Below, piece after piece: positions 46,213-56,224 of a stretch of 64,000 bases of DNA. The stretch covers positions 31,400 through 95,399 of the forward strand of contig JACRQG010000033.1 in NCBI GenBank assembly GCA_016222805.1, written 5' to 3'. A program made the translations under genes and the position numbers. This DNA is from Verrucomicrobiota bacterium (GTDB lineage: Bacteria > Verrucomicrobiota > Verrucomicrobiia > Opitutales > Opitutaceae). Positions within the stretch are counted from its first letter, which is position 1. Each line of letters opens with the position of its first letter. The notes beneath the pieces were generated by a model that did no database searches, was not told where the DNA came from, and saw only the letters and a list, made by a program, of their open reading frames with translations.

Positions 46213-46309
46213 GCCGACGTTGAACGGGCCCGTTGTGTGGCGACGGGCCGGTCCCGCGCAATCGCGGCGACGGAATCCCCGACGGAGCTCCGGGGAATCC
46301 GGTCCGCCG

Positions 46310-46331
46310 GTGTACCCGAAAAAGGGTACAC
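46310..46331. promoter_or_regulatory. Palindrome GTGTACCC-6-GGGTACAC just before the DprA-like start
   Basis: A perfect 8-bp inverted repeat with GAAAAA between the arms, ending seven bases before ATG 46338 and 98 bases after the ceramidase-like stop. In RNA it would place the DprA-like start right after a hairpin; in DNA it has operator form. No T run follows, so it is not a clear terminator. Confidence 0.5.
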
Positions 46332-46337
46332 GCCGGG

Positions 46338-46967
46338 ATGGCCATCGCACCTCGTGACGGAAATCTGTGGCGAGCGACCATGGAAGGCACCCCTTTGACG
46401 CCGGCTCATCCGTCCTGGCCCGGGAAACTGGCGATGCGCCTCGGAGCCCAGGCGCCCATGCAGCTTCATGTGCGGGGCGATCCTTCCCTGCTCGCCGCTC
46501 CGATGACGGCCCTGCTTTGTTCGGCGCGGGTCCCGGGCGAAGCCTTGGTGCGAGCCTACGATCAGGCCGGCAGGTGGCGCGCCGCCAATCGGGCGGTCAT
46601 CGGCGGGTTTCACTCTCCGCTGGAACGCGCCTGCCTCGGCCTCCTGTTGCGCGGAACCCAGCCCGTGATTCTCTGCCCGGCCCGCGCGCTACCGGTCCGG
46701 ATCACCCCGGACCTCCGCCCGCACGTGGAAGCCGGCCGCCTGCTCCTGGTGTCCGCCTTTGACGACGGCGACCGCCGCGTCACCCGCCGGCTGGCCGAGC
46801 GACGCAATCTGATCGTGGCCGCCCTCGCGGAAGAGGTGTGGTTCGCTCACATCTCACCGGGTGGCCACATGGCTTGGCTCGCCCGGCAGGTCGAGCAGTG
46901 GAGAGGAAGGAAGGTGGCGCCGCTCGCCCTTCCGGCGACACCAGGCGAGGTCCGCGCGGCGCCTTGA
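46338..46967 (+). CDS. DprA/Smf-like Rossmann protein (short)
   Basis: A 209-residue protein from ATG 46338 (46380 is an alternative). The order LHVRGDPSLLAAPMTALLCS, then GGFHSPLERACLGLLLRGTQ, then RRLAERRNLIVAALAEEVWF parallels the DprA core. In DprA these are the LYxxGxxxLL strand, the SGMARGID helix corresponding to GGFHSPLE, and the RNRIIAGLS block corresponding to RNLIVAALA. It lacks the N-terminal SAM and C-terminal winged-helix domains of full DprA, and the glycine-rich loop is altered. It could load RecA on single-stranded DNA, but with these changes a nucleotide-binding relative (LOG/Rossmann-like) is also possible. It converges with the GDP-fucose genes 60 bases away. Confidence 0.65.
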   Translation: MAIAPRDGNLWRATMEGTPLTPAHPSWPGKLAMRLGAQAPMQLHVRGDPSLLAAPMTALLCSARVPGEALVRAYDQAGRWRAANRAVIGGFHSPLERACLGLLLRGTQPVILCPARALPVRITPDLRPHVEAGRLLLVSAFDDGDRRVTRRLAERRNLIVAALAEEVWFAHISPGGHMAWLARQVEQWRGRKVAPLALPATPGEVRAAP

Positions 46968-47027
46968 GTTGGCTTCGCTGTCGCCGGCACCGCGAAGCGC
47001 GCCTTTCTGGCAAAATTCGCCGCGCCG

Positions 47028-47963
47028 CTATCCGCGCCGGCGACCGTCGGCCACTTCGGCAAGGTAGCTGGCGTACGTCTGCGCCAAACCCTCGCGCAGA
47101 CCGGTGCGCGCCCGCCAGCCCAGAGCGGCCAGCCGCGAAACGTCCAGCAGCTTGCGCGGCGGGCCATCCGGCTTCGACGTGTCCCAGGCAATTCGACCCC
47201 GGTAGCCCACCGTCTCTGCCACCAGCTCGGTCAATTCCCGGATGGTGACATCGGTGCCGGTGCCCACGTTGAGCCAGTCCGGGGGATTCTCCAGCCGGAG
47301 CAGGAACGCACACGCGTCGGCCAGGTCGTCCACGTGCATGAACTCCCGTCGGGGCGATCCCGTTCCCCACGCCACCACCTCGGGCCGCGCGGCCTCCCGG
47401 GCCTCGTGGAAGCGCCGGATCAGCGCCGGCAGCACATGGGAGTTCTGCGGGTGGTAGTTGTCGCCCGGCCCGTAGAGGTTGGTCGGCATCGCCGAGTGGA
47501 ACAGCACCCCGTACTGTTTCCGGTAGTATTGGCAGAGCTTGAGACCGGCGATCTTCGCGACGGCATAGGCCTCGTTGGTCAGCTCGAGGGCGCTGGACAG
47601 GAGACTGTCCTCCGCCATTGGCTGCGGCGCCCGTTTCGGATAGATGCAGGAACTGCCGAGAAACAACAGCCGACGGACTCCGGCGCGATAGGCCCCGTGG
47701 ATCGTGTTGGCGGCGATCGCGAGGTTGTCGAAAAGGAACTCCGCCGGATAGGTTTGGTTGGCGTGGATGCCACCCACGCGGGACGCAGCGATAATAGCCA
47801 CCTCCGGTCTTTCCGTCATCAGGAAGGCCTCAACCTCGGACTGTCTTGTCAGATCCAGTTCCCTTCGCGTTCGCGAGACTAACGTCAGATCTGGTTCACG
47901 GCTCAGGCGGCGCACCAGCGCGGCACCCACCAAACCCTGGTGACCGGCGATATAGAGCTTCAT
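47028..47963 (-). CDS. fcl: GDP-L-fucose synthase (GDP-4-keto-6-deoxymannose epimerase/reductase)
   Basis: Second enzyme of GDP-L-fucose synthesis: epimerises and reduces GDP-4-keto-6-deoxymannose using NADPH. A 311-residue extended SDR. The nucleotide-binding motif is [13 protein letters not shown] at the N-terminus. The catalytic Tyr/Lys are in [10 protein letters not shown] with an upstream Ser in GSSCIYP, and the family motifs [19 protein letters not shown] and [20 protein letters not shown] are present. Its ATG overlaps the gmd stop by four bases (ATGA), so the pair is translationally coupled. The product feeds fucosylated surface polysaccharide or LPS. Confidence 0.96.
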   Translation of the reverse strand: MKLYIAGHQGLVGAALVRRLSREPDLTLVSRTRRELDLTRQSEVEAFLMTERPEVAIIAASRVGGIHANQTYPAEFLFDNLAIAANTIHGAYRAGVRRLLFLGSSCIYPKRAPQPMAEDSLLSSALELTNEAYAVAKIAGLKLCQYYRKQYGVLFHSAMPTNLYGPGDNYHPQNSHVLPALIRRFHEAREAARPEVVAWGTGSPRREFMHVDDLADACAFLLRLENPPDWLNVGTGTDVTIRELTELVAETVGYRGRIAWDTSKPDGPPRKLLDVSRLAALGWRARTGLREGLAQTYASYLAEVADGRRRG

Positions 47964-48994
47964 GCGAACGGGGTCTTCGAGACTTGAGGAAGCGTTGCGA
48001 TCTGGGCCTCACGCTTGGCGAGTTCCAGGTCGTGTTCGACCATGATCCGCACGAGTTCCTTGAAACGGACCTTTGGCTCCCAGCCGAGTTGGCGACGCGC
48101 TTTTGCCGGGTCGCCAATCAGGAGGTCGACCTCCGCCGGTCGTTCGTACCGCGAATCATGCTTCACATGGCGCTCCCAATCGAGCCCCAGGAGCCCGAAG
48201 GTCTCCTCGCAGAACTCCTTCACACTGTGCGTTTCGTTGGTCGCCACCACATAATCGTCCGGCTGGTCCTGCTGGAGCATCAGCCACATCATCTCGACGT
48301 ACTCCTTGGCGTAGCCCCAGTCGCGACGCGCCTCGAGGTTGCCGAGGTATAGGGCATCCTGCAGCCCCATCTTGATCCGGGTCGCAGCCCGGGTGATCTT
48401 GCGGGTGACGAAGGTCTCCCCGCGCCGCGGGCTCTCATGGTTGAAAAGAATCCCGTTGGAGGCATGTAGGGCGTAGCTTTCGCGGTAGTTCACCGTGAGC
48501 CAGTAGGCGTAGACCTTGGCGCAGCCATACGGCGAACGTGGCCAGAAGGGTGTCTTCTCCGTCTGCGGAACCTCCTGCACCTTGCCGAACATCTCGGAAG
48601 AGGAAGCCTGGTAGTACCGCACTTTCTTCACGAGCCCGGCCTCGCGAATCGCCTCGAGGATGCGCTGCGCCCCCAGCCCGTCGACGTCCCCGGTGTACTC
48701 CGGGATGTCGAACGACACCCGCACATGCGACTGCGCCCCGAGGTTGTAGATTTCATCGGGTTGCAGCTCGTACAGCAGCTTCACCATCTGCACCGAATCC
48801 GCCAGATCGCCGTAGTGCAGAATGAGGCGCACGCCGTTGACGTGCGGATCCCGGTAGAGGTGATCGATGCGCGCCGTGTTGAAGGTCGAGGCGCGGCGGA
48901 TCACCCCGTGCACCTCGTAGCCTTTTTCGAGCAGCAGCTCAGCCAGATAGGACCCGTCTTGACCGGTGATGCCGGTGATCAGCGCTTTCTTCAT
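47960..48994 (-). CDS. gmd: GDP-mannose 4,6-dehydratase
   Basis: First step from GDP-mannose to GDP-L-fucose (or GDP-rhamnose). 344 residues from ATG 48994, which begins [20 protein letters not shown], the canonical N-terminus with the GxxGxxG cofactor loop. The frame opens at 49057 but the added residues are not family-like. Other signatures: [42 protein letters not shown], the active-site [11 protein letters not shown], and [10 protein letters not shown] with the Tyr/Lys pair. Coupled to fcl. Substrate and fold are certain; whether the cell ends at fucose follows from fcl being next door. Confidence 0.97.
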   Translation of the reverse strand: MKKALITGITGQDGSYLAELLLEKGYEVHGVIRRASTFNTARIDHLYRDPHVNGVRLILHYGDLADSVQMVKLLYELQPDEIYNLGAQSHVRVSFDIPEYTGDVDGLGAQRILEAIREAGLVKKVRYYQASSSEMFGKVQEVPQTEKTPFWPRSPYGCAKVYAYWLTVNYRESYALHASNGILFNHESPRRGETFVTRKITRAATRIKMGLQDALYLGNLEARRDWGYAKEYVEMMWLMLQQDQPDDYVVATNETHSVKEFCEETFGLLGLDWERHVKHDSRYERPAEVDLLIGDPAKARRQLGWEPKVRFKELVRIMVEHDLELAKREAQIATLPQVSKTPFA

Positions 48995-49103
48995 GTGGGA
49001 GCCGAGCAGGCTACGGTTGCGCAAGATCCCCTCGCAAGCCCGCGTTTCCAAGTGCACTCTTCCGCTTGGCCGCGGCCTTCGGACTCGTGGGGAAGGAGAC
49101 CCC

Positions 49104-51860
49104 TTATCGACCGACCGAAACCGCCTCCAACAGCGCGCCGGCCACCGCGGCCCGACCTTGTAGCGGCTGCAGCCTCACCTCGACGACTCCCGGGCGGGGC
49201 AGCTCGAGGTCGAAAGTCCGCACCTCCAGTTCGGCGAGCGGCTCCCGGCCCGGCAAGGGCTCCACTTTCGCCGTGGGTCCGACGCCCTCCCCGCCCGCCC
49301 GCACCATCACCTCGAAACTCCCCATGCTCCACTCGCCCACCCTGCCACGCACCAGCAGCAACGTGAGACGGTGCCGCCCTGCCGGCACCTTCAACTCCGG
49401 CCCTCCCTTCGGGTTCAGGATGGGCTGTACCCTCAAGGTGAGCGGCTGATCGGTCGCCAGTCCGCTCCGCGCCACCTCCTCCCACGATTCCGGGACTCCT
49501 CCGGGCAACTTCACCGGCAACGCCTCCGGCAGCGTCCACTCAATCGCCTTGGTTTCGCGCGCCCCCAGCACCCGCCACATGGCACCGCCGCGGTCCGCGA
49601 AGAAGCTCAGCCGGCCCGCTCCCTGCGCCAGTTCCTCGTGCAGGGTCGGGCCGAACTTGACCCGAACCGGTTCCAAGCCCACCGCCTGGCGGAGGGCTCG
49701 CACGTAGCTCACCCACTTGAGGTTCAGCGTCACAAGCACGCCCTGTTCCCCGCGCGTCCCGCCACTGCACGACACGGCGCGGGCATAGGCCCGGGCCACC
49801 TCCGCCGCGTCGACTTCCTCCAGCCGCCGGCGCGCCTCCACGCCATCCCCGCGCCGCAGGGCCTCGGCCGCCTGCTGGCAGGCTCCTTCCGCCCGGTGAA
49901 AGGCCGCGTAAAACCCTTCCATCGCCCGGAAATACTCCCATCGCTCCCGTCCCGCCGCCCCAAGCCGCCTGCCATCGATTCGATCCAGCAGGGCCAGCCG
50001 GTGTTGCCCCGCCGCCAGTGCTTCCTGGACGCGGGTTTCCGGAAACGGGCGGTCGATGAAGTAGTCGCTCGTATCTCGCCCAAAAATGGGCCCGCGCGTG
50101 ATCCACTCGAAGAGGAACTCGCCCCCCGCGCCGCGCGCCGTCTCTCCGAAAGTCCGCGCCGCCATGTCACCGCAGGTCGCCCGCAGTTCCCGGTTCGAGG
50201 TCGCCTGCCAGACCTGCTCCGCGAGGCTTTTGAAGTAGAGGTCCAGCGGCCGCGTGGTCCAATGGATGATGCCAAAGGAATCGGCCCCGCATTCCACCAG
50301 AAGGTCGTGAAAGCGCTCCGGCGGTTGGTAGCTGCACCCGATGTACTGGCCGTCGTCGTGATGGGCCCAGGCAATCGGGATCACCGGGCGGCGGGCTGCC
50401 ATGGTCCGGACCTCGCCGCGGCCCTCCGGCGTGGCGAATTGCGACTTGTCCAGGACGATGTCCCAATCCAGCGGCAAAAAGGGCACGCCCGTCGGGGTCC
50501 ACGGATCGGCTTCCTTCATCCAGGCGAACTTCCAGCTTCCCATCCAGACGCGCACCTCCGGCCTCCCCAGTTCCCGCAGCGCCTGTTGGAAGGCCGAAGT
50601 CACCTTGCCGAGCCCCAACCTCCCAGCCTGTTGCGAGAGCGGCTTCAACGAGGGATCGGCACCCGGCCGTTGCCTCAATTCAACGCGCCAGTCTTCCGGC
50701 AGGTCCTCCTCGCCCAAGGAGGTCCAGGTCGTGCGGTCGGTGCGAACCCACAAAGCCAGGCGGTCAATCTGCGGGTAAAGCGCCAACAGGGCCGCAGCCT
50801 GTGCCTTGTAGTAGGCGTATCCCTCCGGGCGGTCCGGCCGGGCCAGCCAAGTCGTCCCGTCCCGCAACCGGAACCTCGCGGTCTCCGGCAAGGTGGTGAT
50901 GATGTTCTGCGGGTTGCTGGAGAGGGTATCCACATCGAGCGCAAAGCAAACGTGCATTCCCTGTTCCGCCGCGTGGGCAAAGACCTTCCGCATCAAGCCC
51001 TGGGTTTCGGCGACCCGGCGAGCATCCGGTGCCAGCGCTGCGTCCGCCCCGAAGACCGGTCCGGAAAACAAGTCCCCGCCTGCCAGCCGGCGCACGTCAT
51101 TCACATGCGCCGTACCCCAGTCGCGGCCCTTGGCGGTCGTCGTCAGGAAACCGACCGGCTTCGCCTGCCCGCCGAACTCGAAGGTGAACATCGGGTTGTT
51201 CCCGTAGGCGTGCACCATGACGGTGTTGAAGCGCTGCTTGCGCGCCTGGTCGATCCACCGCGCCCACTCCGGGAAGTTCCAGGAGGAGCACCCGCTCAGG
51301 AAGTTGTGCCAGTCAAAGACGATTCGCTCGCGCGCCAGCGGCCGGTCGGCGAGCAGCCACCCTTCGAAGGTGAACGGCCGGTCGGCAGCGGGCGCCATCG
51401 CATCGTAGGACAAATAGAAGCCATGCCCCAACCGCTCCAGCAACGCGTACACCCCAAAGACAACCCCAGCCGGGTCCGCCCCGGCGATGATCCCGGTCGT
51501 GCGGCCCTCTTCGCGCCGGACGGCCACCACAAACTGCTCCGGCGCGGACGGTCCGGTCGCTCCCAGGAGTGAGGTGATCTCGGTGTCATCGGACCGCCCC
51601 AGGACGATCGCCGGCCCCGCTGAAGGGCGTTCCCGCTGCAGTTCAAACCGCGAATCCGGATGCAGTCGGCCCAGGCCATCCGCCAGATCGAGAGCGGCAC
51701 TGCGGACCGATGCCGGGGCACCGGGACCCACCACGATGGGCACTGGCGGCACTGCCCCGTGGCCAAGAGCCGCCAATGCGGTGCCGACGATCACGAGCAG
51801 GAGTCGCACGCCCCCCTGTCTCCCATCGCCGCCATCTCCCTTCACGACGCAGGTATCCAT
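49104..51860 (-). CDS. Secreted GH67/GH20-like glycoside hydrolase, specificity unknown
   Basis: A 918-residue exported protein. ATG 51860 has the best Shine-Dalgarno sequence nearby, GGAGGA nine bases upstream; GTG 51809 is the alternative. The signal core is [17 protein letters not shown]. Residues about 40-160 form a GH20b/GH67N-type alpha-beta domain ([39 protein letters not shown]). A TIM-barrel-like region follows ([58 protein letters not shown]), and the last 250 residues are helices then a beta domain. Such proteins are usually listed as putative alpha-glucuronidases or hexosaminidase relatives. The catalytic acids cannot be identified with confidence. It belongs to the 49-59 kb sugar region. 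Confidence 0.75.
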   Translation of the reverse strand: MDTCVVKGDGGDGRQGGVRLLLVIVGTALAALGHGAVPPVPIVVGPGAPASVRSAALDLADGLGRLHPDSRFELQRERPSAGPAIVLGRSDDTEITSLLGATGPSAPEQFVVAVRREEGRTTGIIAGADPAGVVFGVYALLERLGHGFYLSYDAMAPAADRPFTFEGWLLADRPLARERIVFDWHNFLSGCSSWNFPEWARWIDQARKQRFNTVMVHAYGNNPMFTFEFGGQAKPVGFLTTTAKGRDWGTAHVNDVRRLAGGDLFSGPVFGADAALAPDARRVAETQGLMRKVFAHAAEQGMHVCFALDVDTLSSNPQNIITTLPETARFRLRDGTTWLARPDRPEGYAYYKAQAAALLALYPQIDRLALWVRTDRTTWTSLGEEDLPEDWRVELRQRPGADPSLKPLSQQAGRLGLGKVTSAFQQALRELGRPEVRVWMGSWKFAWMKEADPWTPTGVPFLPLDWDIVLDKSQFATPEGRGEVRTMAARRPVIPIAWAHHDDGQYIGCSYQPPERFHDLLVECGADSFGIIHWTTRPLDLYFKSLAEQVWQATSNRELRATCGDMAARTFGETARGAGGEFLFEWITRGPIFGRDTSDYFIDRPFPETRVQEALAAGQHRLALLDRIDGRRLGAAGRERWEYFRAMEGFYAAFHRAEGACQQAAEALRRGDGVEARRRLEEVDAAEVARAYARAVSCSGGTRGEQGVLVTLNLKWVSYVRALRQAVGLEPVRVKFGPTLHEELAQGAGRLSFFADRGGAMWRVLGARETKAIEWTLPEALPVKLPGGVPESWEEVARSGLATDQPLTLRVQPILNPKGGPELKVPAGRHRLTLLLVRGRVGEWSMGSFEVMVRAGGEGVGPTAKVEPLPGREPLAELEVRTFDLELPRPGVVEVRLQPLQGRAAVAGALLEAVSVGR

Positions 51861-52128
51861 TGATCAGGCTCCTCCGCGCGACCATGAGTCTCCGCTCGCG
51901 GCACCGCAACCCCGCGGTTTGAGTCCGTCCGCAGCGAGCCGTCCGCCTGACCGCGCACCTTGGGATTTTGAGGCGACATCCCGCCGTTGGACGCCTTCCG
52001 CCGGCAGGCCGGAGGTGCCCACGAAGTGCCACTCCGCCCTGTGCGCGCGCCCGAAACGCCCCCACGCCGGCCCGAGAAAAAAGTGTCGCCGGCCGCCGAG
52101 GGAGTTGTTCATCTTGTTGGTCCAGCTT

Positions 52129-52503
52129 GTGAAATCCGACTTCCCCGCCCTCGCCGTCATCGACGGAAAGCTCTGCCAGTTGACCCGTGAAGGCTCGAAA
52201 GCCGGGGGCTATACCCCGATTGCCTCCGGCGTGGCGGAATTTCGCCATGCCCCCCTGCGGTGCTACATCCGCGAGCACACGTTTGGCCTCCTACCTGGAT
52301 TACCCAACCTCTACTGTCTCGACGGCGCGTTCCGCCTGCTGTGGATGGCCGAGTGGCATGACCCCGCCGACCCGTGTGCAGCCATTGGCGAGGAGAAGGA
52401 CGGCGTGCTGCTGACCCGTTCGGCCAGCGGCTGCACCGTCCGGCTCGATGTCCACACCGGCCGCCTGCTCGGGGTGGACCTGCCTCTAGCCGCGACGGGC
52501 TAA
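52129..52503 (+). CDS. Hypothetical protein, about 124 residues
   Basis: Taken from GTG 52129 (KSDFPALAVIDGKLCQLTRE); TTG 52114 with GGAG upstream is an alternative. The mature-looking part contains EFRHAPLRCYIREHTFGLLP, LYCLDGAFRLLWMAEWHDPA and LLTRSASGCTVRLDVHTGRL, with strand-turn character like a single WD/PQQ-type sheet. No family recognised. The frame opens far upstream at 51487, but that part is antisense to the glycoside hydrolase and has shadow composition. It stands alone on its strand, 156 bases before the TPR protein. Confidence 0.6.
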   Translation: MKSDFPALAVIDGKLCQLTREGSKAGGYTPIASGVAEFRHAPLRCYIREHTFGLLPGLPNLYCLDGAFRLLWMAEWHDPADPCAAIGEEKDGVLLTRSASGCTVRLDVHTGRLLGVDLPLAATG

Positions 52504-52658
52504 GGTCTTTTCCTCGCCCGCGTCATCTTCGGGCCGCGGGCACCGCCCGCACCCCCGCTCCACTCCCGCCTGCCGGCTCGTGGCGGTCTCTGGAACCCGC
52601 ACTCGACCCTGCGCCCCGGACTTGCCCTGCCGCCGGAAAAGGTCCGAATTGCCCCGAC

Positions 52659-53714
52659 ATGCGCCGCCTGCCCGTCCTGCTCCTGCTGGTCCTTTCGCTC
52701 GCCGTGCAACCCGCGGTGCAGGCGCAGGCGGAGCGCAACTCCCGGGAGTTCGCGCTCGCCACCGTCACGCAGGCGATGATCGCCGCCCTGGAGGCGGGCA
52801 ATTTTGGCCGCGCCCGGCATCTGTGCGAGCAACTGATCCTTTGGGAGCCCGATAATCCCGTTCACCACTACAACTTGGCCTGCGTGGAGGCCAAGGCCGG
52901 GGGCACGCGCCGTCAGCAGGCCTTCCCTGCCCTGGAGCAGGCCGTGAAGCTGGGTTTCAACGACGCAAAGCACCTCAGCGAGGACCCGGACCTCGAGTCT
53001 CTCCGCTCCGACCCCCGCTTCGCCGAACTCGTCCGCCGCACGGCTGGCAACGCCAGCGCCTCGCGGGCCGTCGAATCCCTCGCCATTCCAAACCGCGCTC
53101 CCGAAGCGGTCATTCGCGCCACGAGCGGCGCCCCGGGAGGGACGCCCAGCGGGCTGTTCCTGGGAACCCCGCCCAGCGCCTCCGCTCCCGCCGCCGCCCC
53201 GCAGGCCTGGTTCTTTTCGCCCGATGGCCGGGTCTTCCAAAGCCCCCGCGAGGGCGTCGACGCCACGGATCTTTCCTCCGCCCTCGGCCTCAAGGGTTAT
53301 GCCCGGCCCACCAACCAAGGGCTCGAAATCGCGTGGTCCAACGGCACGGTCATCACCGCCCCGCTCCTGCCAGTGGGTGAGGGCTTTTCGTGGAACGGCA
53401 CCCGGTTCCAGCCGGCCTCGCCCGTCACGACCCCCACCGCCCTCGTGGGAACCTTCGTCGAGCCGCTGGCGAAGGACGGCGACCCATCGGACCGCCCCCG
53501 GGAAGTCACCCTGCAGGCCGACGGCAGTGCACGATGGACGGACGCTTTCCGGCGAACCCTCTCCGGTCGGTGGGACCTGCGCGGCTTCTCCTTGCGCCTG
53601 ATCGAGGCCGACGGCACGGTGCAACGCCTTCTCGCCGTTCCCCTCGGCCCGACGGCCTCCGCCACGCCGACCCGCCTCCTGCTCGGCGCCGGCGTGTTTG
53701 AGCGGAAACCGTAG
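52659..53714 (+). CDS. Secreted TPR-containing protein, function unknown
   Basis: A 351-residue exported protein from ATG 52659 (signal peptide RRLPVLLLLVLSLAVQPAVQAQ). Residues about 28-130 hold two helical TPR-like repeats (ALEAGNFGRARHLCEQLILW, then NPVHHYNLACVEAKAGGTRR) and the DPDLESLRSDPRFAELV end motif seen in many TPR proteins. The C-terminal half is beta-rich with no recognised domain (WFFSPDGRVFQSPREGVDAT; LVGTFVEPLAKDGDPSDR; then LSGRWDLRGFSLRLIEADGT). It may sense or bind an envelope ligand; that is speculation. It converges on the NagA-like gene 39 bases away. Confidence 0.75.
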   Translation: MRRLPVLLLLVLSLAVQPAVQAQAERNSREFALATVTQAMIAALEAGNFGRARHLCEQLILWEPDNPVHHYNLACVEAKAGGTRRQQAFPALEQAVKLGFNDAKHLSEDPDLESLRSDPRFAELVRRTAGNASASRAVESLAIPNRAPEAVIRATSGAPGGTPSGLFLGTPPSASAPAAAPQAWFFSPDGRVFQSPREGVDATDLSSALGLKGYARPTNQGLEIAWSNGTVITAPLLPVGEGFSWNGTRFQPASPVTTPTALVGTFVEPLAKDGDPSDRPREVTLQADGSARWTDAFRRTLSGRWDLRGFSLRLIEADGTVQRLLAVPLGPTASATPTRLLLGAGVFERKP

Positions 53715-53753
53715 GTCACTTCTCTCCCGAGAAGCGACGACCCAGCCCGGCCA

Positions 53754-54671
53754 TCACTCGGGCAGGCCCAGGGCCCGGGCCACTCCGGCTCCGCACGACC
53801 ATTCGGCCTCCGCCCTGGTCCATCCCAGGAAACGCTGCACGTTCTCGATCGCCCGGTCCATCGTCAGCGACGAGCCGACGAAGTGAGGTTTGCCGGGTTC
53901 GCGGACCACGCCATCCGCCCCGACTTCGACTTCATGCCGCCCGATGGTGTACCTCCCCGGCGGCGCCCCGGCCGGCGACACGCAATCGGTCGTGAAGAGC
54001 ACCCGCCCCCGCGGCTTGGCACGCACGAAGTTGCGCAGCGTCCCCGGGGGCACGTGCACCCCGTCCGGGATGAAGACCGCCGTGAGTTCATCACGCGCCA
54101 GCAACCGCTGCACGATGTTGTCGTGCCGGTGCAGCTGTTGCGGCACGCCATTGCCCACGTGCGTGCAAAGGGTCAGCCCCGCCGCGATCGCCGCCTCGAG
54201 GGCTCGCTCATCCGCGTTCGAGTGGCCGATTGCCACCCGCACCCCGTGGCCCACGACATGCCGGATGAACTCCGGCGAGCCCGGCCACTCCGGCGCCAGG
54301 GTGATCAGGCGCACCCGGCCACCTGACGCCGCCCAGAGTTGGTCAAATTCGCCGCGATCCGGCGCCTTCATCTTCCTCGGATCGTGCGCCCCTTGGTAGC
54401 CGGCCTCCGGCAGGAGATACGGCCCCTCGATGTGGTAGCCCGCGATCATCGTCCGCAGCCCCGCACTCTCCGCGCACAGGCGTTCAACGTGGCGCAACTG
54501 CTCCGCCATCGTCGCGATCGCGTCGGTCACCAGGGTGAAGAGAATCCGCGTGGTCCCGTGCGCGCGCAACGCCGCCTCGACGCGCCCCATCGCCTCCAGC
54601 GTCAGGCCCGGCCGGTGAAAATCCACGCCGACGTACCCGTTGACCTGCAGATCGAAGAAGCCGTGCGCCAT
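53754..54671 (-). CDS. NagA-like amidohydrolase (N-acetylglucosamine-6-phosphate deacetylase family), short form
   Basis: 305 residues from ATG 54671 (AHGFFDLQVNGYVGVDFHRP). The metal-dependent barrel is complete: DLQVNG with the first metal region, the EGPYLLPEAGYQGAHDP block with the ligand Glu near residue 98, IGHSNADERA and THVGNGVPQQLHRHDN with His ligands, and FTTDCVSPAG carrying the catalytic Asp. The N-terminal beta-sandwich half of ordinary NagA (about 380 residues) is missing, so the second small domain is reduced. It would remove acetyl from GlcNAc-6-phosphate or a related amino sugar. The frame opens at 54773, but the extra residues are not family-like. The neighbouring hydrolase and receptor suggest scavenging. 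Confidence 0.85.
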   Translation of the reverse strand: MAHGFFDLQVNGYVGVDFHRPGLTLEAMGRVEAALRAHGTTRILFTLVTDAIATMAEQLRHVERLCAESAGLRTMIAGYHIEGPYLLPEAGYQGAHDPRKMKAPDRGEFDQLWAASGGRVRLITLAPEWPGSPEFIRHVVGHGVRVAIGHSNADERALEAAIAAGLTLCTHVGNGVPQQLHRHDNIVQRLLARDELTAVFIPDGVHVPPGTLRNFVRAKPRGRVLFTTDCVSPAGAPPGRYTIGRHEVEVGADGVVREPGKPHFVGSSLTMDRAIENVQRFLGWTRAEAEWSCGAGVARALGLPE

Positions 54672-54811
54672 GGGAAGGAAGGCCGCACTCTGCCCGGCCA
54701 CCCGCGCCGGAAAAGCGAAAAACACCCCCGCACCGAACTTCGACAGCGCCGCGCCGGCGCCCCGCGACCGCACTTTGCCCGGTATCTTCCGCGCCCCGCA
54801 GTCCGCCCCCG

Positions 54812-55984
54812 TTACGGGCGCAGGAAGTGCTCGAGAAAACGAAACGCCTGCTCGTTGGATTCCGCCGTCGGCGAATGCGCGGGACGATTCGTCATCGCCA
54901 CCCGCTGCTCGTACCCGAGAAACCGGTTCACCGCCACCGCGTGGTTCAACGCCACCCAGCGCGCCGGCCCATCCTCCGAGCCGCCGGAAACCAGAAAGGG
55001 CCGCGGCGCCATCAGCGCGTGCAGTTCGTGGAGGTCATGCCCGCTCTCGAAGATCCGCCGGTAGGGTCCGGTCCGGCCGTTCGCCGCTGTCACCAGGCCC
55101 GGCTTGCGCGTCACCGCCGGATCCAACCCCAGGTACCAGGGCTCCCAGTAATTGACCGCGCCGCGCTTCTCGTCGAACACCACGCCGCCATCCGACCAGA
55201 CCGCCGCCGCGAACTTGTCGTACAGGCACGAGGCGAACATCGCCCACTTGCCACCGTAGGAATGCCCCATCACCCCGATCCGGCTGCCGTCCACCTCCGG
55301 CCGCTGAGCCAGTGCCGTGTGGCAGTTGGCCGCGATATACGCGTAGTAGCTGAGGGGCTGGCAGCGCACGCCATGCAGCACGGGCTTGTAGGCGTCGTCC
55401 CCGGGAGTGCCGATCGCCAGCGTCACGAAGCCCCGTCGCGCCAGTTGCAGCGCAAAATCGCGGTGCACCGGCCGGCCATCCTTGAAGAACCGCTTCGCCT
55501 GCCCGGCCAACGGCCGCGGGCCCGTGTAGTCGACACTCACTTCCGGCGCGTAAAAAGGCACCAGGACCGCCGGTCGCCGCCCCGCAAAGCGGGCCGGAGG
55601 CAGCAGGAGGTAGCCGTGCTGCGTCACCCCGGACACGATCTCGACCTCCACCCGGTACTGGGTGACGCCGTCGCGGTCCTGTTTCTCCGCGAGCTCGAGC
55701 CGCGGACGCTGGAGCAGTTCCGGCCACGGTCCGAGCTCGGTATGCCAGTAGCGGAGGATCTCCTGCCGCCGCGCCGGCCAGTCGGCCGGACTCGCCACCG
55801 GCCGCCCGTCAAAGAACTTCAGCGGCGACGCGTAGGTCCCCAGCTGGCCGGCTAACTCCGCGGGCGGGGCAAAAAAAGCCCGCAACTCCTCCGGAAGCGC
55901 GGCCCGCACCACCGCGGCCGTGGCCACGCCAAGGGAGAGCCATGCCACCATTGCTGTCCGCCAGGCCGGGAGGTTCGGAGTCAT
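54812..55984 (-). CDS. Secreted alpha/beta hydrolase (acetylxylan-esterase/dienelactone-hydrolase-like)
   Basis: 390 residues from ATG 55984 (signal-like AMVAWLSLGVATAAVVRAAL). The nucleophile Ser242 sits in GVMGHSYGGKWAMFASCLYD; the conserved stretch AAVWSDGGVVFDE and VNYWEPWYLGL follow, and the late His is in MTNRPAHSPTAESNEQA. I have seen this combination in uncharacterised esterases of Planctomycetes and Verrucomicrobiota; it is not the CE15 glucuronoyl esterase motif. Probable role: deacylating a polysaccharide in the periplasm. It is divergent from the third receptor (240-base gap) and upstream of the NagA-like gene with a 140-base gap. The frame extends to 57970 antisense to the receptor and is rejected. 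Confidence 0.82.
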   Translation of the reverse strand: MTPNLPAWRTAMVAWLSLGVATAAVVRAALPEELRAFFAPPAELAGQLGTYASPLKFFDGRPVASPADWPARRQEILRYWHTELGPWPELLQRPRLELAEKQDRDGVTQYRVEVEIVSGVTQHGYLLLPPARFAGRRPAVLVPFYAPEVSVDYTGPRPLAGQAKRFFKDGRPVHRDFALQLARRGFVTLAIGTPGDDAYKPVLHGVRCQPLSYYAYIAANCHTALAQRPEVDGSRIGVMGHSYGGKWAMFASCLYDKFAAAVWSDGGVVFDEKRGAVNYWEPWYLGLDPAVTRKPGLVTAANGRTGPYRRIFESGHDLHELHALMAPRPFLVSGGSEDGPARWVALNHAVAVNRFLGYEQRVAMTNRPAHSPTAESNEQAFRFLEHFLRP

Positions 55985-56224
55985 GCGGGGAAGGGTTGCA
56001 GCGCTCGTCGCATCACGCCGGTGGCGCCCGGCACCGTCAACGGGAAATAACTGATCGGTGAATTCGCACTCGCCTCTTTCGGCGGCCGGGTGCATCGGTT
56101 GGTTCGGCCGCCAGCGGCGCTTCCCCTGTGGCCAGAGCGCCCTCGCCCCGCGGAGAAAAGGCACCGGAACAAGAGCGCGCGGAGCGAGGCCCCGGTCACG
56201 AACCCCGCGCGGTCCCCCCACCCC

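Noticed and set aside
51487..52128. N-terminal extension of the hypothetical at 52129
   Set aside because: Antisense to the start of the glycoside hydrolase, rich in Arg, Pro and Ser, with no coding character.
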